A stretch of 64,000 bases of DNA from Palsa-295 sp963785585. Its GTDB lineage: Bacteria > Acidobacteriota > Terriglobia > Acidiferrales > UBA7541. Shown here in pieces: positions 9,029 to 17,453 of the stretch (its first letter is position 1; every line of letters starts with the position of its first letter). The notes under the pieces are model-generated. The model saw nothing but the letters and a program-made list of their open reading frames with translations, searched no databases and had not been told where the DNA came from. The translations under genes and the position numbers were made by a program. The DNA lies in the NCBI GenBank assembly GCA_963785585.1, contig CAWAVW010000004.1, positions 2,418,001 to 2,482,000 on the forward strand, read 5' to 3'.

Positions 9029-10060
9029 TCACGCTGTGGTGGTCGCAAAAATGCTGTTGGTGCCGTTCGGAAAGAAACCGCCCTTGCTGACGCCGACGGT
9101 CGGCGAGCCATATACGATGTGGTGCACCTGGTTGATGGTCCGCGCGAATCCGACGGCATTGGTGGAATCGGCTGCGACGATCGCGCTCGGCGAAGAGATG
9201 CTGGCCGGCAAGACGAGCAGTGTTTCCACCGAACCGGAGGTTGACGGCGCGGCGCTGTTTCCCACGGTAAGCTGGGCGCGAAGATCTTCGACCAGGTTGG
9301 CTGCTTGCAGTTGTGGGTAGCCGTCATCGCCCGCGGCAATTGCGCGGCCGGTAAGCGACGTGCGGACGTACCCTGCGTGATACGCCTCGACCGCGAGAAT
9401 GCCGGCCGCCGCGGTCAGGTAGCCCGCTGCGACGCCCGCCGGACTGATCAGCCCCGCTGCGCCGGAGTAGGCTGTAACGCCCACGTCTTCAAATATGAAG
9501 CTGCCGACCAGAAAATCGTCGAAGCTGTCAAATGGATTGAATGAACCTTCTCCCGTGGCATTCTGAGTGATTCCGGCGGCCACCGCGAGCGGTCCGAAGA
9601 AAGACAAATCGATGTCCGGCATCGGTATCGCCGCCGAGCCGAGCGCCGCACGCAAGAATCGTACGTGGGCCTGCTCTTCGTAGGCGATCTCGTTCAGGAT
9701 TTCCTGCTGCGCCGGGGTGAGGCCCGGTACGGCGGCCGCATCTCCGAGTGTGACTGTGCCAACGGTTTGGTACGGCGAAGCCGTCCCTGCCGTCATATCG
9801 CTTGCCTGCAGACCCGCACCCGTCGCCGCGTAAAGATAAAATTGCGCTTCGAGGTATTCCAGATTGAGTGCGTAGTTCAGAATGTCCGCGTCGGTATAAG
9901 CGACGGGCGTTGGAGTCGGGGTTGGGGTTGGTGTCGGTGTTGTACTGCTGGAACATCCGGTCATTCCTAGCACGACTGTCGCACCTGCAGTCGCTCCTAC
10001 TCCCGCTACGAATTTACGGCGCGATACGGCTCGATTTAAGAGCGTTGTCAGTTTATCCAC
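9029..10060 (-). CDS. Tat-exported ferritin-like lipoprotein
   Basis: This 343-aa paralogue of the previous gene has a twin-arginine motif (SRRKFVAGVGATAG) followed by a lipobox (LGMTGC), so it is probably a Tat-translocated lipoprotein. A Thr-Pro repeat tether of about 12 residues (TPTPTP...) then leads to the ferritin-like domain: YTDADILNYALNLEYLEAQFYLYA, YEEQAHVRFLRAAL, FEDVGVTAYSGAA and ILAVEAYHAGYVRTSL. The putative metal-ligand Glu/His residues are retained. GTG 10060 has an AGAGAGG ribosome-binding site. The likely layout is a membrane-tethered copy plus a soluble copy of the same fold. Confidence 0.85.
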   Translation of the reverse strand: MDKLTTLLNRAVSRRKFVAGVGATAGATVVLGMTGCSSSTTPTPTPTPTPTPVAYTDADILNYALNLEYLEAQFYLYAATGAGLQASDMTAGTASPYQTVGTVTLGDAAAVPGLTPAQQEILNEIAYEEQAHVRFLRAALGSAAIPMPDIDLSFFGPLAVAAGITQNATGEGSFNPFDSFDDFLVGSFIFEDVGVTAYSGAAGLISPAGVAAGYLTAAAGILAVEAYHAGYVRTSLTGRAIAAGDDGYPQLQAANLVEDLRAQLTVGNSAAPSTSGSVETLLVLPASISSPSAIVAADSTNAVGFARTINQVHHIVYGSPTVGVSKGGFFPNGTNSIFATTTA

Positions 10061-10380
10061 GACGAACCTCTCTCCTTAGTGCGTATGATTGATGGACCAG
10101 AAGAGTGCGCCCCCGAACATGCGGCCTCCATCCCCTATTCCGCCATCCGCTCTCTGTACGCAGAGAGCGGGCGGTTGGATTGTGTTCGGTCGAATTATTC
10201 GGTTTCGTCGCGATTATTTTTTTGAAATGCGCAACCCCGCTGCCGCTGTGACCTCAAACCCTTTGGTTGTAGCGGCCTTGGTACCTTTCCGTACGCCTTC
10301 GGTCCGTCGTCCAGCGAGCGGACATACAGTGAAATACCTACGAACGTGACGGATCGGGCCGGCGGCTGGTAACGTGGGTC
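10061..10380. other. Intergenic region between divergent genes
   Basis: This 320-bp gap separates the start of the ferritin-like lipoprotein gene from the glycosyltransferase gene and presumably contains both promoters. Apart from the hairpin at 10147-10170 I see no gene or clear -35/-10 pair. The short open frames here have atypical composition. Confidence 0.6.
10147..10170. promoter_or_regulatory. Perfect 10-bp hairpin with TACG loop
   Basis: The arms CCGCTCTCTG and CAGAGAGCGG enclose TACG. The hairpin lies 87-110 nt upstream of the GTG of the minus-strand ferritin-like gene, so it would fall in a 5' leader if transcription starts upstream of it. No T-tract follows on either strand, so a terminator is unlikely. 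Confidence 0.45.
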
Positions 10381-11670
10381 GTGGGGTATGGCGAATTGGT
10401 TTCGGAAAACGAATTGATCTTTATTTCGGTGGCTTCCTACCGTGATCCGCAACTGGTGCCTACCGTGGAGGACTGCCTGCGAAAAGCAGACCACCCGGAA
10501 CGTCTGCGGTTCGGGATCTGCTGGCAGCGCGACGAGGCCGAGCGTGCGCTCCCGTTTTCGGCCGATGCGCGATTCCGCGTTCTCGACGTGCATTGGCGCG
10601 AAAGCAAAGGCGCGTGCTGGGCGCGCGCGGAGAACATGAAGCTGTGGCGGGGCGAAGCATGGTTTCTGCAGATCGATTCACATTGTCGATTCGCGCAAGG
10701 ATGGGATTCACGGCTGCTGGAAACGATCGCCGGCACCGAAAGCACAAAGGCCATCGTCAGCACCTACCCTGCGCCGTTCACACCTGGAGAAAACGAAGTA
10801 TTTCAGGACGCGCCGCTTCAAATCGTTTTTCAACAGTTCACCCGCGAAGGAATTCCGCAACTGCGCCCCGGGGCTTTTCCTCCGGGAAGGAAATCGGCGA
10901 AGCCATTGCGTGCCCGATTTTTGGCGGCAGGATTTCTTTTCGCGCCAGGATCTTTCGTAGAGGAGGTGCCCTACGATCCGGAACTCTATTTCCTGGGAGA
11001 GGAATCGGCGATGACCGTGCGCGCATTTACGCACGGCTACGACTTGTTCCACCCCGCCGAGACGATCGTCTGGCACGATTACATTCGCGCCGACGCGCCA
11101 AAACACTGGGGCGATCACTCCGAGGCTGCGGATGTGGCTTCGCCGTGGAGCGAACTCGACGAACGAAGCCGAAGAAAGATTCAACGCCTGCTCTTGGGTG
11201 AGCCTGTTACGGGATTTGGGGTGGGCGACGTTCGCACGCTCAGCGACTATGAGGCATACGCAGGGCTTTCCTTTCGCCATCAGAAGGCGCAAGCGTACAC
11301 ACTGCGCGGCGCGGAACCGCCAAACCCGAATGCCGCCGCAGATTGGCCCGAGAAAATTTATCCGTGGATCGCCACGATCCGGTTCGCGCGGGAACGGATT
11401 CCGAAAGGTTCGCTTACCGATCCGATGCTATGGAGCATGTCGATTCTGGACGGTGAGGGCCTCGAAGTCTGCCATCGCGACGTGACGCGCGACGAACTGG
11501 CCGCGTTTTCCGCAGCATCCGGCGAACTTGCCATCGTTTGCGAGTTTGCCTCTGACACCGTTCCGGCCACTTGGACGCTGTGGCCCCTGACGCGGTCCGG
11601 CCAATGGCTGCCGAAATTCGGCGGCCGGCTGAACGACGACGATTTCGCCATTGTTAGCGGTAACGACTGA
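10381..11670 (+). CDS. GlcNAc-type glycosyltransferase (PF11397-like)
   Basis: This 429-aa protein is dominated by a GT-A-like domain that begins ELIFISVASYRDPQLVPTV and continues GICWQRDE. A DSH triad at about 99-101 (FLQIDSHCRF) corresponds to the DxD/DxH metal-binding motif of this family. Further blocks are FAPGSFVEEVPYDP and YFLGEESAMTVRAFTHGYDLFHP. Related eukaryotic and bacterial proteins transfer N-acetylglucosamine; the acceptor here is unknown. No signal peptide or membrane segment is seen. GTG 10381 is the outermost start and is poorly supported; the conserved domain begins about 12 codons later. Confidence 0.8.
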   Translation: MGYGELVSENELIFISVASYRDPQLVPTVEDCLRKADHPERLRFGICWQRDEAERALPFSADARFRVLDVHWRESKGACWARAENMKLWRGEAWFLQIDSHCRFAQGWDSRLLETIAGTESTKAIVSTYPAPFTPGENEVFQDAPLQIVFQQFTREGIPQLRPGAFPPGRKSAKPLRARFLAAGFLFAPGSFVEEVPYDPELYFLGEESAMTVRAFTHGYDLFHPAETIVWHDYIRADAPKHWGDHSEAADVASPWSELDERSRRKIQRLLLGEPVTGFGVGDVRTLSDYEAYAGLSFRHQKAQAYTLRGAEPPNPNAAADWPEKIYPWIATIRFARERIPKGSLTDPMLWSMSILDGEGLEVCHRDVTRDELAAFSAASGELAIVCEFASDTVPATWTLWPLTRSGQWLPKFGGRLNDDDFAIVSGND

Positions 11671-11749
11671 GTTCTTCTTCGAATACAATCGGCGACGGTT
11701 TCTAAATTCCCCAGTCTTACGCATTTCGAAAACGATCATTGAGGCGAGA

Positions 11750-14515
11750 ATGAAGACACTTTCGCATATCGCGATTTTATTTGTGGCGTTTCTGGCGACT
11801 CCGCTTTTGGGGCGAGCCCAATCGAATCCGTGGGTTGACGTGACCTCTTACGGAGCGCGCGCCGTCTCCACCGTTCCGCAAACCACGACGGCGAAATCAG
11901 CCAACGCCTCCGGCTGCACCGAGGGTTCACCCGTCGTTTACCTCGCCGAACCCAGCGCGTTTCGCGATGGCGATGGCATCGTCCTATACAACTGCGGCTC
12001 ACCCGCAGGACTGGATACGCCCGCTCCTCCCGCCGTCTCGCCGTCGCTGATTTCCGGTCCAGATACCACGAATGACGTGGTGAATGCGACGGCAGGCTCA
12101 ACCCAATATGTCTATCAGATCGTCGCGCGGGACAAAAACGGCGGCCTCACCGCCGCCAGTGACGCCGGAAAGACCTCCATCGGCTCCGCATCGCTCGGTA
12201 TTCTGCGTTCGAATGTGAATTCGCTTTCGCGAAAAAATAATGTCGTCACCGTAAAAACCGAATCGCCGAATGGCGCTTCCGCCGGAGCGGTCGTGTTTGT
12301 CACCAATTCTTCCGACGCTACGTTTAGCGGATTCTTCGTCGTATCCGCGGTTCGCAGCGAGACCGAATTCGAATACTCACAAGGAATGGACACGCGCGCG
12401 GGGGCGTCAACAGCGGCAAAGGGCGGCACCGTACAGTTTTACAACTGCAATCACATCTCCTGGGAAATACCGAAGGACAGAAAGCCGTATCAGTATTACA
12501 TCTACGGCCGCACCGCGTCCGATTCCAAACTGATCGGCGTCTCGCGCCCCGGCGAGAACGCTTTCAACGATTGTGGCCCGATCTTGAGCGCACCGCCGGC
12601 CACGCCCGAATTCGTTCCGCAAACGCCACCGGCATCCGCAGCGGCCGGCTATCTTTCCACCACAATTAAGTCCGGAGGTGGCAGCCGAACGCTTACGCTC
12701 GCCGCGGCGGCGCGATCGACGTCCTCGGGGCGTGCCGTAAAATTCGACGACGGCCCGGCAGTTTTGGCGGCGTACTCCGCGATGCTACGGGCATCGGGTG
12801 GCTCGTTATACTTCCCCACGCCGAAATCCGGCGGCTACGTCATCAATTCCCACACGATTTTTGCGGGCGCGCCCGCCACGATTCTGCAAAGCGGGCCGAT
12901 CACTCTCAATGAAACTCTGGAAACCGGCGTGGTGATGTGGTCTGGGCTGCATGGCGGTGTAGGCAGCAGTCCGCAGTTCAGCTTCAGCCCGGGCGAACAG
13001 CTGAAAGTGGGAAGCGCGTACCCCGGAATTGCCATCATGAACGGCAGTTCGTTCCAGCACATTGCGTTTTCGGGCGCCGCCCAGGGCCTGATCTCCACCG
13101 TAAGCGGCGGCTATTTGAATAACTCGACCTTCGAATACGACAGCTTCTATCTTCCGAGCACGGACTTCATGGGACAAGGGGTCGTCGGGTACGGAATGTC
13201 CAACGCTGTCTTTCGGTATGTTCTGTTCAGCACCAACAATTCGTCCACGTATGGATACTCGCTCACCCCGCTTGCGCTGGTTCGCAACGACATTTCCGGT
13301 GAAAATAATTCCGGAGAAATTACCTGCGAACACTGCTTCTTCGTCGGGCGCGCGTTTGGATTCGACAGCAATCCCCTCGTCGGCGGCGGCACGGCATTTC
13401 GTTTTGAAGACACCTACGCGCAAGGGCTGCGCACGCCGTTGATGGAAGCCGGCAAGTACAACAACCCGCTGATTCGAGTGAATCGCTTCATGAATGACAC
13501 CAGCATCACCGCCGCGATTGCCGACTGGGGATCCAACCTGATGACGGCAACGCTGATCAACGTGGGCGACAACAGCACGGAAGCGGCGGGGCGGCCGGGC
13601 ATCGTCACCGGGAACTTGATCTACGGGCTCACGGTCGAAAACGGCGGCGAGTTTATCGGCCAAAATCGCGACATGTTCCAGAGTCGCCCGAACGAAACTC
13701 TCTCGATTCCCGTGTATAGCGCTTCGAGCGCGAAAAACACGCCGGCATACTCGGCGGACTTTCGAATTTCGGCGCCGCTCCATTTTCCCGCGCGAAATAC
13801 GCTGTTTTGGGATTTGCCCGCGCCGGCGTCCGTCACCGTTGTACCGTCAAACGCGAACGGTTCCATTTCGCCAGGCTCGTGGTATTACGCCGTTACGTCG
13901 ATCGGCGCGGATAATGCCGCCACGAAAATCTCCCCGGCGTCGGCTGCCTGCGTTACAACGAGCGACCTTCACAGTTGCGAAATTTCGTGGACTCCGGTGC
14001 CCGGTGCCGTCGCCTACTCTGTTTATCGCACCGCCGATCCCAAGCGTGGTTACGGCAGCTACGGCGGCGTCGAAGCCTGCACGCGCATCGCCGACACGTC
14101 CTGCAAAGATTCTGCGATGGCGGCGGGCGGCGGCATTCCCCCCGGCGAAACAGGCACAGGCAGCACGATTATTGAAGAAAACCAAATCGTCACGCCGCAA
14201 ATCGTTCTTACGTCGCCCGCTCCGTCCACCGTCAGCGCGACCGCGTCGATCACGGCAGCGAAAAACGGAGACGTGATCCTCCCCGCGCTCGGGCAGGCCG
14301 CGGCGAATCGTTTCGCTGGGACATCTGCGTGCGTCGGCTCGACGAAGACGATTTCGTTGCCGACCAAATTTGCGACCCAACCCGTAATTTTGGTATTCGA
14401 CGAAACGACAAAAGGGGGCGTGAGCCTGTCGGCAAAATCCACGTCGAGTTTTACGGTTTCATGCTCGGGAGCATCCGACGCTTTCGACTGGCTGGTAATC
14501 GGCAATCCGAATTAG
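11750..14515 (+). CDS. Large secreted pectate-lyase-like (beta-helix) protein
   Basis: This 921-aa protein has a clear signal peptide (residues 1-23, ending LLGRAQ). The mature N-terminus reads WVDVTSYGAR, the opening motif of pectate-lyase-superfamily beta-helix proteins. The next approximately 500 residues are rich in Gly, Ser, Asn and Thr with short strands, as expected for a parallel beta-helix. Two Fn3-like segments occur, near residues 90-160 (YVYQIVARDKNGG) and near 690-790 (SWYYAVTSIGADNAA ... AVAYSVYRT). ATG 11750 has a GAGGCGAG ribosome-binding site; the open frame extends further 5' without support. The polysaccharide-related function is inferred from fold, and no catalytic residues were assigned. 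Confidence 0.75.
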   Translation: MKTLSHIAILFVAFLATPLLGRAQSNPWVDVTSYGARAVSTVPQTTTAKSANASGCTEGSPVVYLAEPSAFRDGDGIVLYNCGSPAGLDTPAPPAVSPSLISGPDTTNDVVNATAGSTQYVYQIVARDKNGGLTAASDAGKTSIGSASLGILRSNVNSLSRKNNVVTVKTESPNGASAGAVVFVTNSSDATFSGFFVVSAVRSETEFEYSQGMDTRAGASTAAKGGTVQFYNCNHISWEIPKDRKPYQYYIYGRTASDSKLIGVSRPGENAFNDCGPILSAPPATPEFVPQTPPASAAAGYLSTTIKSGGGSRTLTLAAAARSTSSGRAVKFDDGPAVLAAYSAMLRASGGSLYFPTPKSGGYVINSHTIFAGAPATILQSGPITLNETLETGVVMWSGLHGGVGSSPQFSFSPGEQLKVGSAYPGIAIMNGSSFQHIAFSGAAQGLISTVSGGYLNNSTFEYDSFYLPSTDFMGQGVVGYGMSNAVFRYVLFSTNNSSTYGYSLTPLALVRNDISGENNSGEITCEHCFFVGRAFGFDSNPLVGGGTAFRFEDTYAQGLRTPLMEAGKYNNPLIRVNRFMNDTSITAAIADWGSNLMTATLINVGDNSTEAAGRPGIVTGNLIYGLTVENGGEFIGQNRDMFQSRPNETLSIPVYSASSAKNTPAYSADFRISAPLHFPARNTLFWDLPAPASVTVVPSNANGSISPGSWYYAVTSIGADNAATKISPASAACVTTSDLHSCEISWTPVPGAVAYSVYRTADPKRGYGSYGGVEACTRIADTSCKDSAMAAGGGIPPGETGTGSTIIEENQIVTPQIVLTSPAPSTVSATASITAAKNGDVILPALGQAAANRFAGTSACVGSTKTISLPTKFATQPVILVFDETTKGGVSLSAKSTSSFTVSCSGASDAFDWLVIGNPN

Positions 14516-14548
14516 ATCACCTCTTATTGGACGCGAAGGCAAGCATGC

Positions 14549-15604
14549 TCAATTCGCCTTGAGCACGGCAAGCGACGGATCGCCGAAAAGCGCCGCGTAG
14601 ATGTTGCCGCTGGCTGGGTCCACCGCCAGCGCGTAAGGATTCTTGCCGGTCGCGATCGTCTTTGTAACGGCGTTCGTTGTGCCGTCCAATACGGAAACAC
14701 TGTCGCCATGCGTGTTCGCCACATAGATGCGGTTCGCTTTCTCGTCCACGGCGATTCCCTCCGGCCCATGCCCCACCGGCACCGTCGCGATCGTCTTCCG
14801 CGCCTCTCCATCCACAACGGTCACCGAATCGTCGTCGTAATTCACCACGTACACGCGATTCGTCGCGCGGTTCACCACTACCGCGCATGGAATCGCGCCG
14901 GTCGGCGCCAGCGTCACTTTACCGGTGTCCTCATCGATGATTGCCAATTCCTTGTCGCCCGAACGCGTCACATAGAGCGTGCCCCTGGCGTCGTCCACGG
15001 CCACTCCCCAGGAGTGCATTCCCACCTGAACGTAGCCGGTAATCGAGGGAGTTTTATCGAGAACCGTCAGTTTCGTTGCCTGATAGGCAGTCAAATAGAC
15101 GCGGCCGCGCTTTGCATCAATCACAATCGAATCGGCAGACTCCGCTTTGATCTTCGACGTGGCGATCGTTGCGCCATCGATGACCGTAATGTCGTTGCTG
15201 AATACGTTCGAGACAAACGTCTGATTCGTCGCCGGATTTACCGCAATCGCGTAAGGCAACGCGCCGACCGGTATCGTGGCACTCACCGAGTCGTCCTGAC
15301 CATGGATCACGCTCACGGTGGCTGCGGCGTGATTCGCCACATACACTCGATCGGTGCTCTCGTTCACTGCCAGCGCAACGGGCCCGCCGCCCACTTGGAC
15401 CGTTTTCATCGACTGCGTTCGCGGGTCGTACACGACCACTCGTCCGCGCTCCGTATCCACGGCGTAGGCCTTTCCGGATCGCGAATTCACGGCAACCGCC
15501 TGCCCGCTGATCAGGCTGGTCGAGGGTCCCTGCGCTACCAATCCGGCCGATGCGCTTGCAACGAACAAAACAATCGCAGCGATTCGCTTTATCGTGAACA
15601 GCAC
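14549..15604 (-). CDS. Secreted YncE-like beta-propeller protein
   Basis: This 351-aa protein has a signal peptide (about 1-24, ending AGLVAQG) and seven or so repeats of roughly 42 residues. The repeats follow the pattern NRVYVVNYDDDSVTVVDG...TIPVG..P.GIAVN, typical of YVTN/YncE seven-bladed propellers. Such proteins are extracytoplasmic and often of unknown ligand. GTG 15604 is preferred because it has a GGGGA ribosome-binding site and immediately precedes the signal sequence; an in-frame start at 15727 lacks both. It is divergent from the ThuA gene at 15706, with about 100 bp shared between them for promoters. Confidence 0.85.
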   Translation of the reverse strand: MLFTIKRIAAIVLFVASASAGLVAQGPSTSLISGQAVAVNSRSGKAYAVDTERGRVVVYDPRTQSMKTVQVGGGPVALAVNESTDRVYVANHAAATVSVIHGQDDSVSATIPVGALPYAIAVNPATNQTFVSNVFSNDITVIDGATIATSKIKAESADSIVIDAKRGRVYLTAYQATKLTVLDKTPSITGYVQVGMHSWGVAVDDARGTLYVTRSGDKELAIIDEDTGKVTLAPTGAIPCAVVVNRATNRVYVVNYDDDSVTVVDGEARKTIATVPVGHGPEGIAVDEKANRIYVANTHGDSVSVLDGTTNAVTKTIATGKNPYALAVDPASGNIYAALFGDPSLAVLKAN

Positions 15605-15705
15605 TGGCGTCCCCTGAAATCCGAAACTTTTAGAAAAAACCTGCGCGCAGATTCGACTTCGGTCTATCCTGTCTGCGCTCAAACCGCTACGGGAAACAGA
15701 AATCA

Positions 15706-16521
15706 ATGACGCATCGCCGCAATACAAAATCTCGCTTGCGTTGGGCTTTTGTGGCCGTGGCAGTTCTCTCCTGCGCGGTATTCAGCGGCCATCGCTCATC
15801 CGCTATGCCCCCCGCACGGCAAGGGCAGCCGAAGTTCCGCGTGATCGCTCTTGCCGAGACAAACAGCATCCATCGCCCGTTCGTGGATGCCGCGAAGATC
15901 TGGCTCGCGAAGGAATCCGCCGCCGATCATTTCGCCATAGACTACATCACGAACACCGAGAAAATCGACGACGCATTCCTCGCGAACTACCAGCTCTTTA
16001 TCCAGCTTGATTACCCGCCCTACGGCTGGACGCCCACCGCCAGCGCTGCATTCATCCAATACATCGAACAAGGGAAAGGCGGCTGGATTGGCTTCCATCA
16101 CGCCACGCTTCTGGGCGAATTCGACGGCTATCCGATGTGGGATTGGTTCTCGCAGTTCATGGGCGGCATTCGATTCAAGGACTACATCGCCACATTCGCT
16201 TCGGCCAAAGTGAATGTCGAAGATCCCAGCCATCCGGTGATGAAGGACCTCGGTCCATCGTTCGAAATCGAACGCGAGGAATGGTACACGTACGACAAAT
16301 CTCCGCGGCCCCATGTTCACGTGCTTGCCACGGTGGACGAAAGTTCCTACACTCCCGACTCGCCGTTAAAAATGGGCGGCGACCATCCCGTCGTGTGGAC
16401 CAACGATCACGTGAAAGCGCGCAACGTGTACATTTTCATGGGTCATCGCGCCGAGCATTTTCAAAACCCGTCGTTCACCAAGCTTTTCCATAACGCCATT
16501 CTGTGGTCCGCCAACCAATGA
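15706..16521 (+). CDS. Secreted ThuA-domain protein (2 of 3)
   Basis: This 271-aa protein has an N-terminal signal (AFVAVAVLSCAVFSG) and a ThuA domain from about residue 43 (FRVIALAETNSIHRPFV). Family blocks include YQLFIQLDYPP, GGWIGFHHATLLG, EWYTYDKSPRP and HPVVWTNDH...VYIFMGHRAEHF. It overlaps the next ThuA gene by four bases (ATGA), so the two are translationally coupled and probably work together. The reaction is unknown. Confidence 0.87.
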   Translation: MTHRRNTKSRLRWAFVAVAVLSCAVFSGHRSSAMPPARQGQPKFRVIALAETNSIHRPFVDAAKIWLAKESAADHFAIDYITNTEKIDDAFLANYQLFIQLDYPPYGWTPTASAAFIQYIEQGKGGWIGFHHATLLGEFDGYPMWDWFSQFMGGIRFKDYIATFASAKVNVEDPSHPVMKDLGPSFEIEREEWYTYDKSPRPHVHVLATVDESSYTPDSPLKMGGDHPVVWTNDHVKARNVYIFMGHRAEHFQNPSFTKLFHNAILWSANQ

Positions 16522-17294
16522 TTCGCCGGCAAATTCCGCGAAGCGTGGTTTCGCTCTTCGCGTTCGGCCTGCTGTTTTTCCCGTCGTACACGCGCGCCGC
16601 ACAGAATCCCGCGTTTCGAGTGCTGGCCTTCTACACCGACAAAGGCGAACCGGATCACATCGAATTCGCCAATGAAGCCCGCGCGCACTTTTCGCAACTC
16701 GCCGCCAGGGAGAACTTCGAATTTTCATCCACCACGAACTGGGACGAACTGAACGCAGCCGATCTCAAAAATATTCAGCTCGTCGTATGGCTCAACGATT
16801 TTCCGCACACCGCCGCGCAACGTAGCGCATTCGAAAGGTACATGTCCGATGGCGGCGCATGGCTCGGCTTTCACGTTTCTGCCTACAACGACGAAAGCAC
16901 CGGCTGGCCGTGGTTTGTCGATTTCCTGGGCGGCGCCGTTTTCTATGGCAACAATTGGCCGCCGCTTCCGGTCACCGTCGTCGTCGATGATTCGACCAGT
17001 CCCGTCACGAGAGGGCTTCCGGCAACGTTCACTGCGCCCGCGAACGAGTGGTACATCTGGAAGCCCAGCCCGCGACTGAATAAAGACGTGAAAGTTCTTC
17101 TGACCGTGGATCCGAAAATGTATCCCATCGGACTGAAAGATACGATCACCGGGGGCGACCTGCCGGTCGTCTGGACCAACACGCGCTACCACATGGTTTA
17201 TATGAACATGGGCCACGGCGATAAAATCTTCACCAGCCCCGACCAAAACAGACTCTTCGACAATGCTCTCTTGTGGCTGGGGCGCCGCAATTAG
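16518..17294 (+). CDS. Secreted ThuA-domain protein (3 of 3)
   Basis: This 258-aa protein starts at the ATG of an ATGA overlap with its upstream paralogue; an in-frame GTG at 16503 would lie inside that gene. It has a signal peptide (VVSLFAFGLLFFPSYTRA) and then FRVLAFYTDKGEPDHIEFA. Further blocks are LVVWLNDFP, GAWLGFHVSAYN, NEWYIWKPSPRL and LPVVWTNTRYHMVYMNMGHG. These blocks match the preceding protein closely, indicating a tandem duplication with divergence. Confidence 0.87.
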   Translation: MIRRQIPRSVVSLFAFGLLFFPSYTRAAQNPAFRVLAFYTDKGEPDHIEFANEARAHFSQLAARENFEFSSTTNWDELNAADLKNIQLVVWLNDFPHTAAQRSAFERYMSDGGAWLGFHVSAYNDESTGWPWFVDFLGGAVFYGNNWPPLPVTVVVDDSTSPVTRGLPATFTAPANEWYIWKPSPRLNKDVKVLLTVDPKMYPIGLKDTITGGDLPVVWTNTRYHMVYMNMGHGDKIFTSPDQNRLFDNALLWLGRRN

Positions 17295-17453
17295 CGGCGA
17301 TTCAAATTGCCGTTTCGATGGATTCGATTAATCACTCCTCATTCTTGTTGCGTGTCGCTCCGTCCTGCGATATCAATCCTCCCAATGAAATCCGCACGAA
17401 CGCGCACGCGGCCCGCGAGCACTGCAAAGTGCAGAAATCGCAGAGGACTCTAA

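Noticed and set aside
12806..13783. 325-codon minus-strand open frame inside the beta-helix gene
   Set aside because: Antisense of a gene with a clear signal peptide and ribosome-binding site.
14708..15709. 333-codon plus-strand open frame opposite the YncE-like gene
   Set aside because: Repetitive His/Arg-rich translation mirrors the propeller repeats on the other strand.
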